A program made the translations under genes and the position numbers. From Nonomuraea dietziae (GTDB lineage: Bacteria; Actinomycetota; Actinomycetes; Streptosporangiales; Streptosporangiaceae): a stretch of DNA of 64,000 nt. Below, one piece after another: positions 16,310 through 26,767 of this stretch. The DNA lies in assembly GCF_014195505.1 (NCBI RefSeq), contig NZ_JACIBV010000001.1:3720001-3784000 (forward strand), in the 5' to 3' direction. The notes beneath the pieces are model-generated. The model did no database searches and was not told the origin of the DNA. It saw only the letters and a program-made list of their open reading frames with translations. The first letter of the stretch is position 1. Each line of letters starts with the position of its first letter.

Positions 16310-19300
16310 TCACGCCTTGTCCTCCTTATCCAGCCCGTTAGGGGCGGACTCGTCATTCAGTTCCGCGCGACCCCTTCGGACGCCCTGCTGGAAGCTGGAC
16401 ATCCGGTTTCTGACCCGATCCGCCGAGACCGGCGGCATCGGGGTCATCTGCTGGGGCGGCTGGCCCGCCGTACCGGGGACCAGGTTCGCCTTGGGGGTGC
16501 GCTTGGGGAGCCCGGCGGCGGTGATCCCGCCGAGGCTGGGGTCACTGGCCGCGGCCGCCGCCTGCCACCCTGCGTCGGCGGGGGTCCTCCACAGGTCACC
16601 CTCAGAGGGTACGGCCTGCGCGGGCGCCTGCGCCTCGGGCATGTGGTACTTCGGCTCCTTGCGGGCCTGAGGGGAGGAGGCCGCGGGTCCGGCGCTCTCC
16701 TCGGGCCTGCGGAACCAGGCGGACTCCACCGAGGCGAAGATCGGCAGGAACTCCTCCTGCTCCTGCTCCAGCGGCGAGTTGTCCACCGCGGGCATGGAGG
16801 GGGCGTTGCTCTCCCACGGCGCGAACCGCTCCACCGACGGGTAGGACGGCGCCGACATCGGGGGCGGCGGCGTCGGGAAGGCGCCGGTGTCCCCGCCGCG
16901 CGGCGGCGGCGTCGGGAAGGCGCCGCTGTCACCCGCGCGCGACGGCGGCCCGAAGACCCCGGGCTGCTCGCCGCGGGGCGGCGTCCCGAAGGCCTCAGGA
17001 CGGCCCTGCGCGCCGAAGGAGCCGGTGTCGCCCGAGCGGGGCGGCGTCCCGAACGCCCCGGTGTCACCCGAGCGGGGCGCGCGGCGCGGCAGCCCGTTGT
17101 CGGCACTGGGGAAGGAGTGCTGGCCCGGCTGCTCCAGGCTGGGGAAGGACGGGTGCGAGCCGCCTGGATGCGGCGCCGTCTGGTCCAGGTTCGGCATCGC
17201 GCTCAGGTCGATGCTCGGGAACGACGGGTGCGGCCCGCCCTGCTGGGGCGGCTGGCGGAAGAAGCCGCTGTCGCCGCCGGTGTCGGCGGTGAAGGCGCCG
17301 AGCCCCTGCCGCGGCGGCTGGGTGCCCCATCCGGTCGAGTCGAAGGAGTCGAACGCGGCGAACGCGCCGTTCTGGGCGGGCGCCCCGAAGGCGGGAGCGG
17401 GGCTGGAGCCGCCGAAGGCGGGCCGCTGCGGAGGCGGCGGCTGGCTGGCGTCGGGCAGGAGCGGCGGCGGCAGGAGCACCATGGCGATGAGGCCGCTGCC
17501 CTCACCCTTGCGCAGCTGCACCCGGATGCCGTGGCGCAGGGCCAGGCGGCCGACCACGAACAGGCCCATGCGGCGCGACACCGACACGTCCACGACCGGC
17601 GGCTCGGCCAGACGCCTGTTGGCCTCGGCGAGCTCGTCGTCGGTCATGCTGATGCCCTGGTCGCTCACCGACAGCAGCGCTCCGCCGCCCTCGATGATGC
17701 TGCTGGAGACGACGACCTGGCTGTTCTTGGGCGAGAACTGGATAGCGTTCTCGACCAGCTCGGCGACCAGGTGGACCAGGTCGTTGGCGGCGCTGCCGAT
17801 CACCGAGGTGGCGCGGTGCACCTTGACCTGCACCCGCTCGTAGTCCTCGACCTCCGACAGGGCGGCGCGCACGACGTCGACCAGCTTGGCCGGCTGGCTG
17901 CGCCTGCGCGCGGGCTCGTGGCCCGCCAGGACCAGGAGGTTCTCGGAGTTGCGGCGCATGCGGGTGGCCAGGTGGTCGAGGCTGAACAGGTCGGCCAGGC
18001 GGCTGCCGTCCTGCTCGCCCTTCTCCAGGCCGTCGATCAGCGAGATCTGCCGCTCGACCAGCGTCTGCGTGCGGCGGGAGAGGTTGACGAACATCGCGCT
18101 GATGTTGCTGCGCAGCTCCGACTCCTCCGCGGCGAGCCGTACGGCCTGGCGGTGGACCTCGTCGAAGGCCTGCGCCACCTCACCGATCTCGTCCTTGCCG
18201 TCGACGTCGATGGGCTCGATCTCCGGCGCCGTGGCGTTGCCCGAGACGCGCAGGTTGCGCACCACGTCGGGCAGCCTGAATCCGGCGATCTCCAGCGCCT
18301 CGCTGCGCAGCCGGCGCAGCGGGGTGACCATCGAGCGGGCAATGAGCACGGTGAAGACCAGCACCAGCAGGAGCAGGCCGACGATGGCGGCGCCGACGAG
18401 CAGCGCGGTGCGCAGTTCGGCGCTCTGCAGCTCCTGCGCCCGCGTGGTCACGGCCTGGGCCAGGCCAGGGCTCTTGGGGTCGGTGTTCGACTCGGCCTTC
18501 TCCAGGACCGCGATGGCCTTGGCGTTGTCCTCGAACCACTCGTTGGGGTCGGCCAGCAGGTTCCTGGCCTGGAAGGCGGGTCCGTCGTTGGTCAGGCGGA
18601 TGGCGCGGGCCTTGGACAGCTCGGCCCTGACGACGTCGCTGTCGTTCTTCATGCCCGCCATGAGCTTGGTGCTCCTGGTGACGCCCGCGTCCGCGGTGAA
18701 GCTGTTGAGCAGCTGCCACTGCTGGGCGCCCGCGGCGATGAAGTCGGTGACCCGCTGGGCGTCCACCTTGGAGGAGCCGTAGTACGACTCCAGCAGCATG
18801 ATCCGCTGCCTGGAGATCTCCTCCTTGGCCTTCACCAGCACCGTCAGGGCGCGGAAGTCACCGAGGATCTGCGGGTCGTTGTTGAGGAGGCTCAGCTCCT
18901 CGTGCACGCGGACCAGCTGCTCGACCAGGTAGCGGTAGGCGGCCGAGTCGGGCCTGGCGCGCTGCTGCGCCCTGATGCCCGGCAGCGACTTGAGCTGCGC
19001 GGCGGCCAGCTTGGCCGCCTGCTCGACACGGGGGCCGTAGCTGGCGTCCATCGCGGCGAGGTCGGCCGTGACGACCTTGACCTGCTTGTCGACGACGTCC
19101 TTGCTGTCCTCGTAAGGCTTCTTGAGTTGCCTGCGCTGCTTCGTGGCGTAGAACCAGCCGCCGGTGTCACGCTCCATACCGAGTGACTGGATGAGATCGC
19201 GTAGATGGGTGGCCTGCTCGGCCACGACCACCGTGCGCTCGTACTCGCCGATGCTGTCGACCGAGGCCACCACGCGGGCACCGCCGAGAACGACGCCGGC

Positions 19301-19432
19301 GATCGTGGGCACCAGGATCAGCGCGGTGAGACGGGATCTCACGCGCCAGTTACGCAGCCCCATTCGTGGCAGCGACCGCTTTCCGCGGTCCCGCCTGGCG
19401 GCACGTCCGCCTTCGGTATTCCCCGTCGTCAC
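16310..19432 (-). CDS. Nitrate/nitrite-sensor-type histidine-kinase-like ATPase (CvnA type), copy 2
   Basis: 1040-aa membrane sensor heading conservon 2. Membrane segment 1 is at about residues 32-55, a helical NIT-type sensor at 56-320, and membrane segment 2 near 325-355. A HAMP domain follows, then MFVNLSRRTQTLVERQISLI and a HATPase_c domain (ELVENAIQFS, VSDQGISMT, GLFVVGRLALRH). The kinase core matches copy 1 closely, while the sensor region hardly does, so the two probably read different signals. The tail (from about 690) is Pro/Gly-rich and contains GDTGAF repeats around residues 780-860. GTG start at 19432; an in-frame ATG (MGLRNWRVRSRL) 23 residues later is an alternative. Confidence 0.93.
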   Translation of the reverse strand: MTTGNTEGGRAARRDRGKRSLPRMGLRNWRVRSRLTALILVPTIAGVVLGGARVVASVDSIGEYERTVVVAEQATHLRDLIQSLGMERDTGGWFYATKQRRQLKKPYEDSKDVVDKQVKVVTADLAAMDASYGPRVEQAAKLAAAQLKSLPGIRAQQRARPDSAAYRYLVEQLVRVHEELSLLNNDPQILGDFRALTVLVKAKEEISRQRIMLLESYYGSSKVDAQRVTDFIAAGAQQWQLLNSFTADAGVTRSTKLMAGMKNDSDVVRAELSKARAIRLTNDGPAFQARNLLADPNEWFEDNAKAIAVLEKAESNTDPKSPGLAQAVTTRAQELQSAELRTALLVGAAIVGLLLLVLVFTVLIARSMVTPLRRLRSEALEIAGFRLPDVVRNLRVSGNATAPEIEPIDVDGKDEIGEVAQAFDEVHRQAVRLAAEESELRSNISAMFVNLSRRTQTLVERQISLIDGLEKGEQDGSRLADLFSLDHLATRMRRNSENLLVLAGHEPARRRSQPAKLVDVVRAALSEVEDYERVQVKVHRATSVIGSAANDLVHLVAELVENAIQFSPKNSQVVVSSSIIEGGGALLSVSDQGISMTDDELAEANRRLAEPPVVDVSVSRRMGLFVVGRLALRHGIRVQLRKGEGSGLIAMVLLPPPLLPDASQPPPPQRPAFGGSSPAPAFGAPAQNGAFAAFDSFDSTGWGTQPPRQGLGAFTADTGGDSGFFRQPPQQGGPHPSFPSIDLSAMPNLDQTAPHPGGSHPSFPSLEQPGQHSFPSADNGLPRRAPRSGDTGAFGTPPRSGDTGSFGAQGRPEAFGTPPRGEQPGVFGPPSRAGDSGAFPTPPPRGGDTGAFPTPPPPMSAPSYPSVERFAPWESNAPSMPAVDNSPLEQEQEEFLPIFASVESAWFRRPEESAGPAASSPQARKEPKYHMPEAQAPAQAVPSEGDLWRTPADAGWQAAAAASDPSLGGITAAGLPKRTPKANLVPGTAGQPPQQMTPMPPVSADRVRNRMSSFQQGVRRGRAELNDESAPNGLDKEDKA

Positions 19433-19580
19433 AGCCGTCGTTACCCCTCAAGCATCCTGCTTGGCAACAGGAATCAGAAAAGACCCATAATTTCGACCCA
19501 CAACGTATCCGCAGCAACTCTCGTACCAGGCAAAACGGACACAATCGTTACAAATGTGACCGCAGACTGTGTGCCGTTGG
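19433..19580. other. Upstream region of conservon 2
   Basis: A 148-bp AT-enriched spacer between glnD (ends 19581) and the kinase start. It contains a small inverted repeat CAAGCA-TCC-TGCTTG (19449-19463) that would form a hairpin in the leader of the kinase mRNA. No clear -35/-10 pair is assigned. Confidence 0.35.
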
Positions 19581-21701
19581 TTATCGCAGCGCGGCGAGCA
19601 CGTGATCGCGGACTTGAGTCCGCTGCGCGTCGTCGCTGAGGGGGCGTCCGGCGCGGTCCACCACGTAGAAGACGTCAACCGCCTCCGCGCCGAGAGTCTC
19701 TACGCGAGCGGCTTTCACGTCAAGCCCACATTCACCAAATGATCTGCCGATCCGCCACAAAAGGCCCGGTCGGTCGTGGGCCCGGACCTCCACAACGGTG
19801 GCCGTCGCGGACTCCTCCTCCAGGAGGGTCACCCTGGGCGGGGCGACGGGCACCCGCGCCGGCCGCACAGATCGGGTACGGCGGGCCAGGCGCTGCTCGA
19901 TGTCGAGCCGTCCGGCCAGGACCAGCCGCAGGTCAGCCTCGAGAGTGGCGGGGTCGGGCGGCGTGCCGTACTCGGGGACGACGGAGAACTCGATCACGGC
20001 GGTGGAGCTCGCGGAGGCGGCCGAGGCCGACCTGACGACCATGCGGTGCGCGGCCAGCACACCGGCCGCTCGCCACAGCAGTCCTGGGCGATCCGGAGCG
20101 ACGACTGTGACGTTGGTCCCATTGACCCGGATCGCCCCTCCGCCGTGCCTGGCGAGGACGGCCTGGGCGGGCGAGAGGCTCGGGGGCGGGGGCAGCGGCG
20201 AGCCCGACAGCGCCCTGCGCACCCTGCGCACGAGATCGGCGACGAGCGAGGCCTTCCACGAGTTCCACGCGGCCGGTCCCGTCGCGTGGCCGTCGGCGAC
20301 GGCGAGCGCGGCGAGCAGCTCGAGCACCTCGCGCGAGCCGACGGCGCCCGCGACCTTCTCGATCGTCACAGGGTCGTCCAGATCGCGCCTGGTCGCCGTC
20401 TCGGGCAGCAGCAGATGGTGACGGACCACCGTGGCCAGCACCTCGACGTCCTGCGACGACAGACCCAGGCGCAGGCCGATGTCACGCACGACGACCTCGC
20501 CCGTCGCCGAGTGGTCGCCGGGCCAGCCCTTGCCGATGTCGTGCAGCAGCGCGCCGATCAGCAGCAGATCGGGGCGGGAGACCTCGCGGGTGTAGGAGGC
20601 GGCGTTGGCGGCGGCCTCGATGAGATGCCTGTCGACGGTGAAGCGGTGGATCGGGTTGCGCTGGGGGCGGTGCCGTACGCGCTCCCAGTCGGGCAGCAAC
20701 CTGACGAGGATGCCCGCCTGGTCCAGCTCCTCCCACACGGGGACGGCGGCGCGCCCCGCGCCCAGCAGCGCCACCAGCGCGTCACGGGCCTCGTCAGGCC
20801 ACGGGACCGGCATCGGCGGCGACTGACTGGCCAGCATCGACACGGTGGCGGGGGCCAGCGGCAGCCCGGACTCGGCGGCGGCGGCCGCGGCCCGCAGCAC
20901 GAGCACGGGGTCGGTGCGGGGGTTGACGCCGCGGGCCAGGACCACCTCGCCCGCGTGCTCGACCACGCCGTCGGCCAGCGGGCGGCGGCCGCGCGGCACG
21001 GGCCCTGACAGCAGTCTGTCAACGGTGCGCCAGGTGGCGTCGAAGGCGTGGGAGATCGTCCTGCCCGCCTCCGCGAGCCTGCGCATGAGGGCCTCGGCGT
21101 CCAGCAGGCCGAGGGTGCCCGCCACCGCGTCCTGCTCCTGCAGGACCAGGCGGTCAGCGCCGCGGGCGGTGACGACGTGCAGCGCGTGGCGCACGTCGAG
21201 GATGAGCTCGTAGGCCTCGCGGACGCGCGGCCCGGGGGCGGAGGCCACCCACGCGGCGGCCACCGCCTGCATGGCCTGGACGTCGCGCAGCCCTCCGCGG
21301 CCGTCCTTGAGATCGGGTTCGAGCAGGAAGGCCAGCTCGCCGGTGCTCTCCGCCCGTTTGTCGGCGGCCTCGCGCAGCTCGGCCAGCCTGCGGCGGGAGT
21401 CGGCGCGCCATTCGGCCAGCACCGCCTCGCGGGCCCTCCGTGTCAGCTCGGGATCCCCCGCGACGTGCCTGGCCTGGATGAGGCTGAGCACCGCCTTGAG
21501 GTCCTCGCGCGCGACCTTCACGGCCTCGTCCACCGTGCGGACCGAGTGGTCGAGGCCGACGCCGGAGTCCCAGATCGGATACCAGATCCGGTCGGCGATC
21601 CTGGCGATGTCCTCGCCGCCGTCGTGCAGCAGCACCAGGTCGAGGTCACTGCCGGGGGCCAGCTCGCCCCTGCCGAGGGAGCCGACGGCGACGAGGGCCA
21701 C
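19581..21701 (-). CDS. glnD: [Protein-PII] uridylyl/adenylyltransferase
   Basis: PII-modifying enzyme. Domains: nucleotidyltransferase (GSLGRGELAPGSDLDLVLLH with the metal-binding Asp pair), the GlnD linker, an HD domain (HDIGKGWPGDHSATGE) and two C-terminal ACT domains (VVAPDRPGLLWRAAGVL and VRAHDRPGLLWRIGRSF). From GTG at 21701 the protein is 706 aa but has only six residues before GSLGRGEL, too few for the helices that normally precede it. The same frame continues upstream as plausible GlnD sequence (ERVADTDRWLKDLLRTA) to a TGA at 21809-21807. Beyond that TGA the frame is open to an ATG overlapping the glnK stop. The true start is therefore unresolved: internal start, readthrough, or a damaged 5' end. 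Confidence 0.88.
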   Translation of the reverse strand: MALVAVGSLGRGELAPGSDLDLVLLHDGGEDIARIADRIWYPIWDSGVGLDHSVRTVDEAVKVAREDLKAVLSLIQARHVAGDPELTRRAREAVLAEWRADSRRRLAELREAADKRAESTGELAFLLEPDLKDGRGGLRDVQAMQAVAAAWVASAPGPRVREAYELILDVRHALHVVTARGADRLVLQEQDAVAGTLGLLDAEALMRRLAEAGRTISHAFDATWRTVDRLLSGPVPRGRRPLADGVVEHAGEVVLARGVNPRTDPVLVLRAAAAAAESGLPLAPATVSMLASQSPPMPVPWPDEARDALVALLGAGRAAVPVWEELDQAGILVRLLPDWERVRHRPQRNPIHRFTVDRHLIEAAANAASYTREVSRPDLLLIGALLHDIGKGWPGDHSATGEVVVRDIGLRLGLSSQDVEVLATVVRHHLLLPETATRRDLDDPVTIEKVAGAVGSREVLELLAALAVADGHATGPAAWNSWKASLVADLVRRVRRALSGSPLPPPPSLSPAQAVLARHGGGAIRVNGTNVTVVAPDRPGLLWRAAGVLAAHRMVVRSASAASASSTAVIEFSVVPEYGTPPDPATLEADLRLVLAGRLDIEQRLARRTRSVRPARVPVAPPRVTLLEEESATATVVEVRAHDRPGLLWRIGRSFGECGLDVKAARVETLGAEAVDVFYVVDRAGRPLSDDAQRTQVRDHVLAALR

Positions 21702-21830
21702 GCCCTCGCCGCCCGGACTCGCCGTGCGAAGGAGGTCCTTCAGCCATCGGTCGGTGTCCGCGACCCGCTCCTTGCGGGGCCGAGGCGAACGAACGAGCGT
21801 CCGCCCTCACCCCGCCCTCCGGCTGAACCC

Positions 21831-23745
<1,915 letters not shown>

Positions 23746-23862
23746 CGACGCGACCCTCCTTCAGATTGGCGTGTGGCCCGTATTCCGAGTCGCAGTGATC
23801 GCCTCCAGGGCACCGTCGACCGGGCTGCGCACTGACGTGTTGCCACAGCGTGGTCTTCCGCC

Positions 23863-23931
23863 GTTTCGTGGTTTGACCGCGTATGTTTCACGTTCGTGAA
23901 ACTCGCGGGCGGGGTGTTTCGCGGTTGTTTC
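23863..23931 (-). promoter_or_regulatory. Putative GlnR-binding region upstream of amtB
   Basis: Read on the minus strand this region holds four GAAAC elements (plus-strand GTTTC at 23863, 23885, 23916, 23927). Two are exactly 22 bp apart and two 11 bp apart. The middle one forms TTCAC-N6-GAAAC, close to the GlnR half-site GTnAC-N6-GAAAC (consensus recalled, not searched). One element also lies in the perfect inverted repeat GTTTCACG-TT-CGTGAAAC (23885-23902). Confidence 0.5.
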
Positions 23932-23950
23932 GGACACTCCGGTACTACAC

Positions 23951-23969
23951 TTAGGGTTGCCTAACCTTA
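23951..23969 (+). promoter_or_regulatory. Iron box (DtxR/IdeR/DmdR-type operator)
   Basis: TTAGGGTTGCCTAACCTTA matches 15 of 19 positions of the DtxR/IdeR consensus TTAGGTTAGGCTAACCTAA as recalled. It ends 17 bp before the start of a siderophore-binding lipoprotein gene, the expected place for iron-dependent repression. Confidence 0.8.
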
Positions 23970-23986
23970 GTGATCAAGGAATTCAG

Positions 23987-24925
23987 ATGACCTTCCGCCT
24001 GGCCAGAGTCACGGCCGCCGCCCTGCTGTCCGCCCTCGCACTCGCCGCCTGCGGCGCCTCAGCTCAGGAAGGGAGCGCGACGGGCCCGACGCGGTCGATC
24101 AAGCACGCGATGGGCGAGACGAAGGTGCCTGAAACCCCCAAGAGGGTCGTCGTCCTCGACACCGACAAGCTGGACACGATGGTCTCGCTCGGCCTGGCTC
24201 CCATCGGCGCCGCCCAGGCGTCGGAGAGCCAGAAGTGGCCGGCCTACCTCGGCTCCTCGCTGTCGGCCACGAAGTCGGTCGGCACCCTCCAGCAGCCGAA
24301 CCTCGAGGCCATCTCGGCGCTGAAGCCCGATCTCATCCTCGGCACCAAGTTCCGCCAGGCGCCCTTCTACGACAAGCTCAGCAAGATCGCGCCTACGGTG
24401 TTCACCGAGAAGGTGGGCGTCACCTGGAAGGAGAACTTCCTCCTCGACGCCGAGGCCCTCGGCAGGAAGACCGAGGCCCGGCAGCTGATGACCGCCTACG
24501 AGAGCCGCGCCAAGCAGGTGGGCGCGAAGTTCTCCAAGCTCGAGGTGAGCATCGTGCGGTTCATGCCCACCGAGATCAGGATGTACGGCCCCGAGTCCTT
24601 CAGCGGCATCGTGCTCGGCGACGCCGGCATCGCCAGGCCCGAGGTCCAGCGGCTGGCCGCTCAGGAGGACAAGCGGTTCGGCAAGCTCAGCCAGGAGAAC
24701 ATCGCGCAGGCCGACGGCGACGCCCTGTTCTACAGCGCGTACGGCGACGCCGCCGCGCAGAGCCAGGCCGAGGTGACGGGAGGGCCGCTGTGGAAGAACC
24801 TGGGCGCGGTCAAGAAGGGCACCGCGCACGGCGTGGACGACGAGGTGTGGATGCTCGGCATCGGCGTCACGGCCGCAGGGAAGATCCTCGACGACCTGGA
24901 GAAGTACCTCACTCCCCTGGCCTGA
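23987..24925 (+). CDS. Iron-siderophore ABC transporter substrate-binding lipoprotein
   Basis: 312-aa FepB/FhuD-type (class III) binding lipoprotein. The signal peptide ends in lipobox LALAACGA. The mature domain has GETKVPETPKRVVVLDTDKLD, the helical-backbone region EAISALKPDLILG and a C-terminal lobe ending DDLEKYLTPLA. ATG at 23987 is chosen because AAGGAA lies 5 nt upstream and the signal peptide starts there. The gene stands alone: no permease or ATPase is adjacent, so it must share a transporter encoded elsewhere. Iron-repressed by the box just upstream. Confidence 0.93.
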   Translation: MTFRLARVTAAALLSALALAACGASAQEGSATGPTRSIKHAMGETKVPETPKRVVVLDTDKLDTMVSLGLAPIGAAQASESQKWPAYLGSSLSATKSVGTLQQPNLEAISALKPDLILGTKFRQAPFYDKLSKIAPTVFTEKVGVTWKENFLLDAEALGRKTEARQLMTAYESRAKQVGAKFSKLEVSIVRFMPTEIRMYGPESFSGIVLGDAGIARPEVQRLAAQEDKRFGKLSQENIAQADGDALFYSAYGDAAAQSQAEVTGGPLWKNLGAVKKGTAHGVDDEVWMLGIGVTAAGKILDDLEKYLTPLA

Positions 24926-24988
24926 CATACCTCGCCCGCATGGCGGAGCTGTTGTGTTCGCAGTTGTGCGCATGCCGGGAGCCGCACG

Positions 24989-25642
24989 ATGCTGAGGCGC
25001 ATGAACTGGGACTTCGTACGTGACCACCTGCCGCCCGCTCCCGCACGGGTGGTCGAGATCGGCTGCGGCCCGCTCGGCGGGTTCGTGCCCGACCTGCTCG
25101 CCTCCGGCTACGGCGCGACGGGCGTCGACCCCGTCGCGCCCGAGGGTACGCCGTACCACCGGATGGAGTTCGAGAAGTACGAACTGGACGGGCCCGTGGA
25201 CGCGCTCGTGGCCTGCACGTCACTGCACCACGTGCACGACCTGGACGAGGTCTTCGGCAAGGTGGCGGGCGCGCTGACGCGAGACGGCGTCTTCGTGGTC
25301 GTGGAGTGGGCCAGGGAACTGTTCGACGAGGACACCGCCCGCTGGTGCTTCTCGCGCCTGTCCGACGAGGACGACAGCTGGCTGCACCGGCACAGGGACG
25401 GCTGGGCGGCCTCCGGACAGCCGTGGGAGGCCTACCTCGGCGGCTGGGCCGCCGAGGAGGGCCTGCACTCGGGGGCGGAGCTGGAGGCGGCGCTGGGCCG
25501 CTGGTTCGAGCCGCTGGCCGTCGAGCGCGGCCCCTACTTCTTCACCGAGCGGGACGGCGGCGCGGGCGAGCGGGCCGCGATCGACGCGGGGCTGATCAGG
25601 GCGACCGGCATCCGTTACGCGGGCCGCCCTCTTCGCCGCTGA
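24989..25642 (+). CDS. Class I SAM-dependent methyltransferase
   Basis: 217-aa methyltransferase (Methyltransf_11-like). Motif I is VVEIGCGPLGG, followed by the acidic residue in GATGVDP; motif II region DALVACTSLHHVHDLDEV is typical of small-molecule methyltransferases. No substrate is evident. ATG at 24989 has GGGAG 7 nt upstream; ATG at 25001 is a second option. It lies 63 bp after the iron-regulated lipoprotein gene and could be co-transcribed with it. It converges on the sigma-factor gene. Confidence 0.85.
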   Translation: MLRRMNWDFVRDHLPPAPARVVEIGCGPLGGFVPDLLASGYGATGVDPVAPEGTPYHRMEFEKYELDGPVDALVACTSLHHVHDLDEVFGKVAGALTRDGVFVVVEWARELFDEDTARWCFSRLSDEDDSWLHRHRDGWAASGQPWEAYLGGWAAEEGLHSGAELEAALGRWFEPLAVERGPYFFTERDGGAGERAAIDAGLIRATGIRYAGRPLRR

Positions 25643-25649
25643 GACCCGG

Positions 25650-26585
25650 TCAGGCGGCGGCGGTCGCCATCTTCCTCAGGCGGGCCAGGGCGTCGCGCTC
25701 GATGCGGCGGGCGCGGTCGCGACCGATGCCGTAGCGCTCGCCGACCTCGGTGAGCGTGTGCTCGCGCCCGTCGATCAGCCCGTAGCGCCAGCGGAGCATC
25801 TCGCTCGTGACCCCTTCGAGACCGGTCAGCCAGTCGTCGAGGCGCTCGCGCTCGAGGATGTCGATCGCCTGCTGCTCGGGGTCGGCCCAGGTGTCGTCGG
25901 CGATCATGTCGCCCAGCTCGGTCTCGTCCTCGTCCCCGACGCCGAGCTGCAGCGACACGGGGTCGGCGGCCCAGCGGCGCAGCTCGCGCACCCGCTCGAT
26001 CGGCAGGTCGAGCACCTTGGCGAGGTCGTCGTCGGTGGGCTCGGCGTCGAACTCGGCGAGCATGTCGCGCCTCACCCGCATCAGCCTGGTCATCTGCTCG
26101 CCCGCGTGGGTGGGCAGCCGCACCGGCCTGGCCTGCTCGTGGATGGCGCGCCCGACCGACTGCCTGATCCACCAGGTGGCGTAGGTCGAGAACTTGTAGC
26201 CCCGCTGGTAGTCGAACTTCTCCACCGCGCGCACCAGGCCCAGGTTCCCCTCCTGGACCAGGTCGATCAGCGGCATTCCCCTGCCGGAGTACTTCCTGGC
26301 CACGGCGACGACCAGGCGCAGGTTGGCCTGGATGAACTCGTCCTTGGCCCGCTGGCCCGAGATCGCCAGGCGCTCGAGCTCCTCGTCGGCCGCGTCCCCG
26401 ATGCGCGGCTCGGAACCACCTCTGTCGAGCAGTTGCTCGGCGAACAGGCCCGCCTCGATCCGCTTGGCGAGCTCCACTTCCTCTTCCGCAGTGAGCAGCG
26501 GGACCCTGCCTATCTCTGCCAGATAGGTCCCGAGCAGGTCACGATCAGTGACCTCCGCCGTGCGATTCCCCGTCGGCCTTGCCAT
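25650..26585 (-). CDS. Group 2 RNA polymerase sigma-70 factor
   Basis: 311-aa sigma factor with regions 1.2 to 4 but no long region 1.1, so HrdB-like group 2 (non-essential or stress/stationary type). Region 1.2 DLLGTYLAEIGRVPLLTAEE. Region 2 has NLRLVVAVARKYSGRGMPLI and KFSTYATWWIRQSVGRAIHE, close to the housekeeping -10-binding sequence. Region 3 has RLPTHAGEQMTRLM. Region 4 TLTEVGERYGIGRDRARRIE is divergent in the recognition helix, which may shift -35 preference. The start ATG has GAGGTG upstream. No anti-sigma gene is adjacent. Confidence 0.92.
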   Translation of the reverse strand: MARPTGNRTAEVTDRDLLGTYLAEIGRVPLLTAEEEVELAKRIEAGLFAEQLLDRGGSEPRIGDAADEELERLAISGQRAKDEFIQANLRLVVAVARKYSGRGMPLIDLVQEGNLGLVRAVEKFDYQRGYKFSTYATWWIRQSVGRAIHEQARPVRLPTHAGEQMTRLMRVRRDMLAEFDAEPTDDDLAKVLDLPIERVRELRRWAADPVSLQLGVGDEDETELGDMIADDTWADPEQQAIDILERERLDDWLTGLEGVTSEMLRWRYGLIDGREHTLTEVGERYGIGRDRARRIERDALARLRKMATAAA

Positions 26586-26686
26586 CCCCAGGCACCTCGT
26601 TCCCGCAGCTGCGTTCTATACCCCGCCAACGTCCGGTCCGAAGCAAAGATTCCCAAAAGAACTACGACCACAGGACGGTTCTGCTC

Positions 26687-26704
26687 CTCCTCCTCAGGGA
26701 GGAG
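26687..26704. terminator. Small hairpin downstream of hutI
   Basis: CTCCTCC-TCAG-GGAGGAG forms a 7-bp stem between hutI and the sigma-factor gene, both on the minus strand. It may be a weak terminator; there is no U-tract. Confidence 0.35.
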
Positions 26705-26767
26705 AGGCATCCCGTCCCGCGCTCGCAGGACCGGCGTGATCGCCCATCCTGCCCATCCGGAAAGGGT

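Noticed and set aside
16643..19186. Long plus-strand open frame opposite the conservon-2 kinase
   Set aside because: Mirror of a real gene; no motifs and wrong codon-position bias.
26510..26710. 66-codon minus-strand frame over the sigma-factor start
   Set aside because: It covers the sigma gene's upstream region and ribosome site, and has no recognisable domain.
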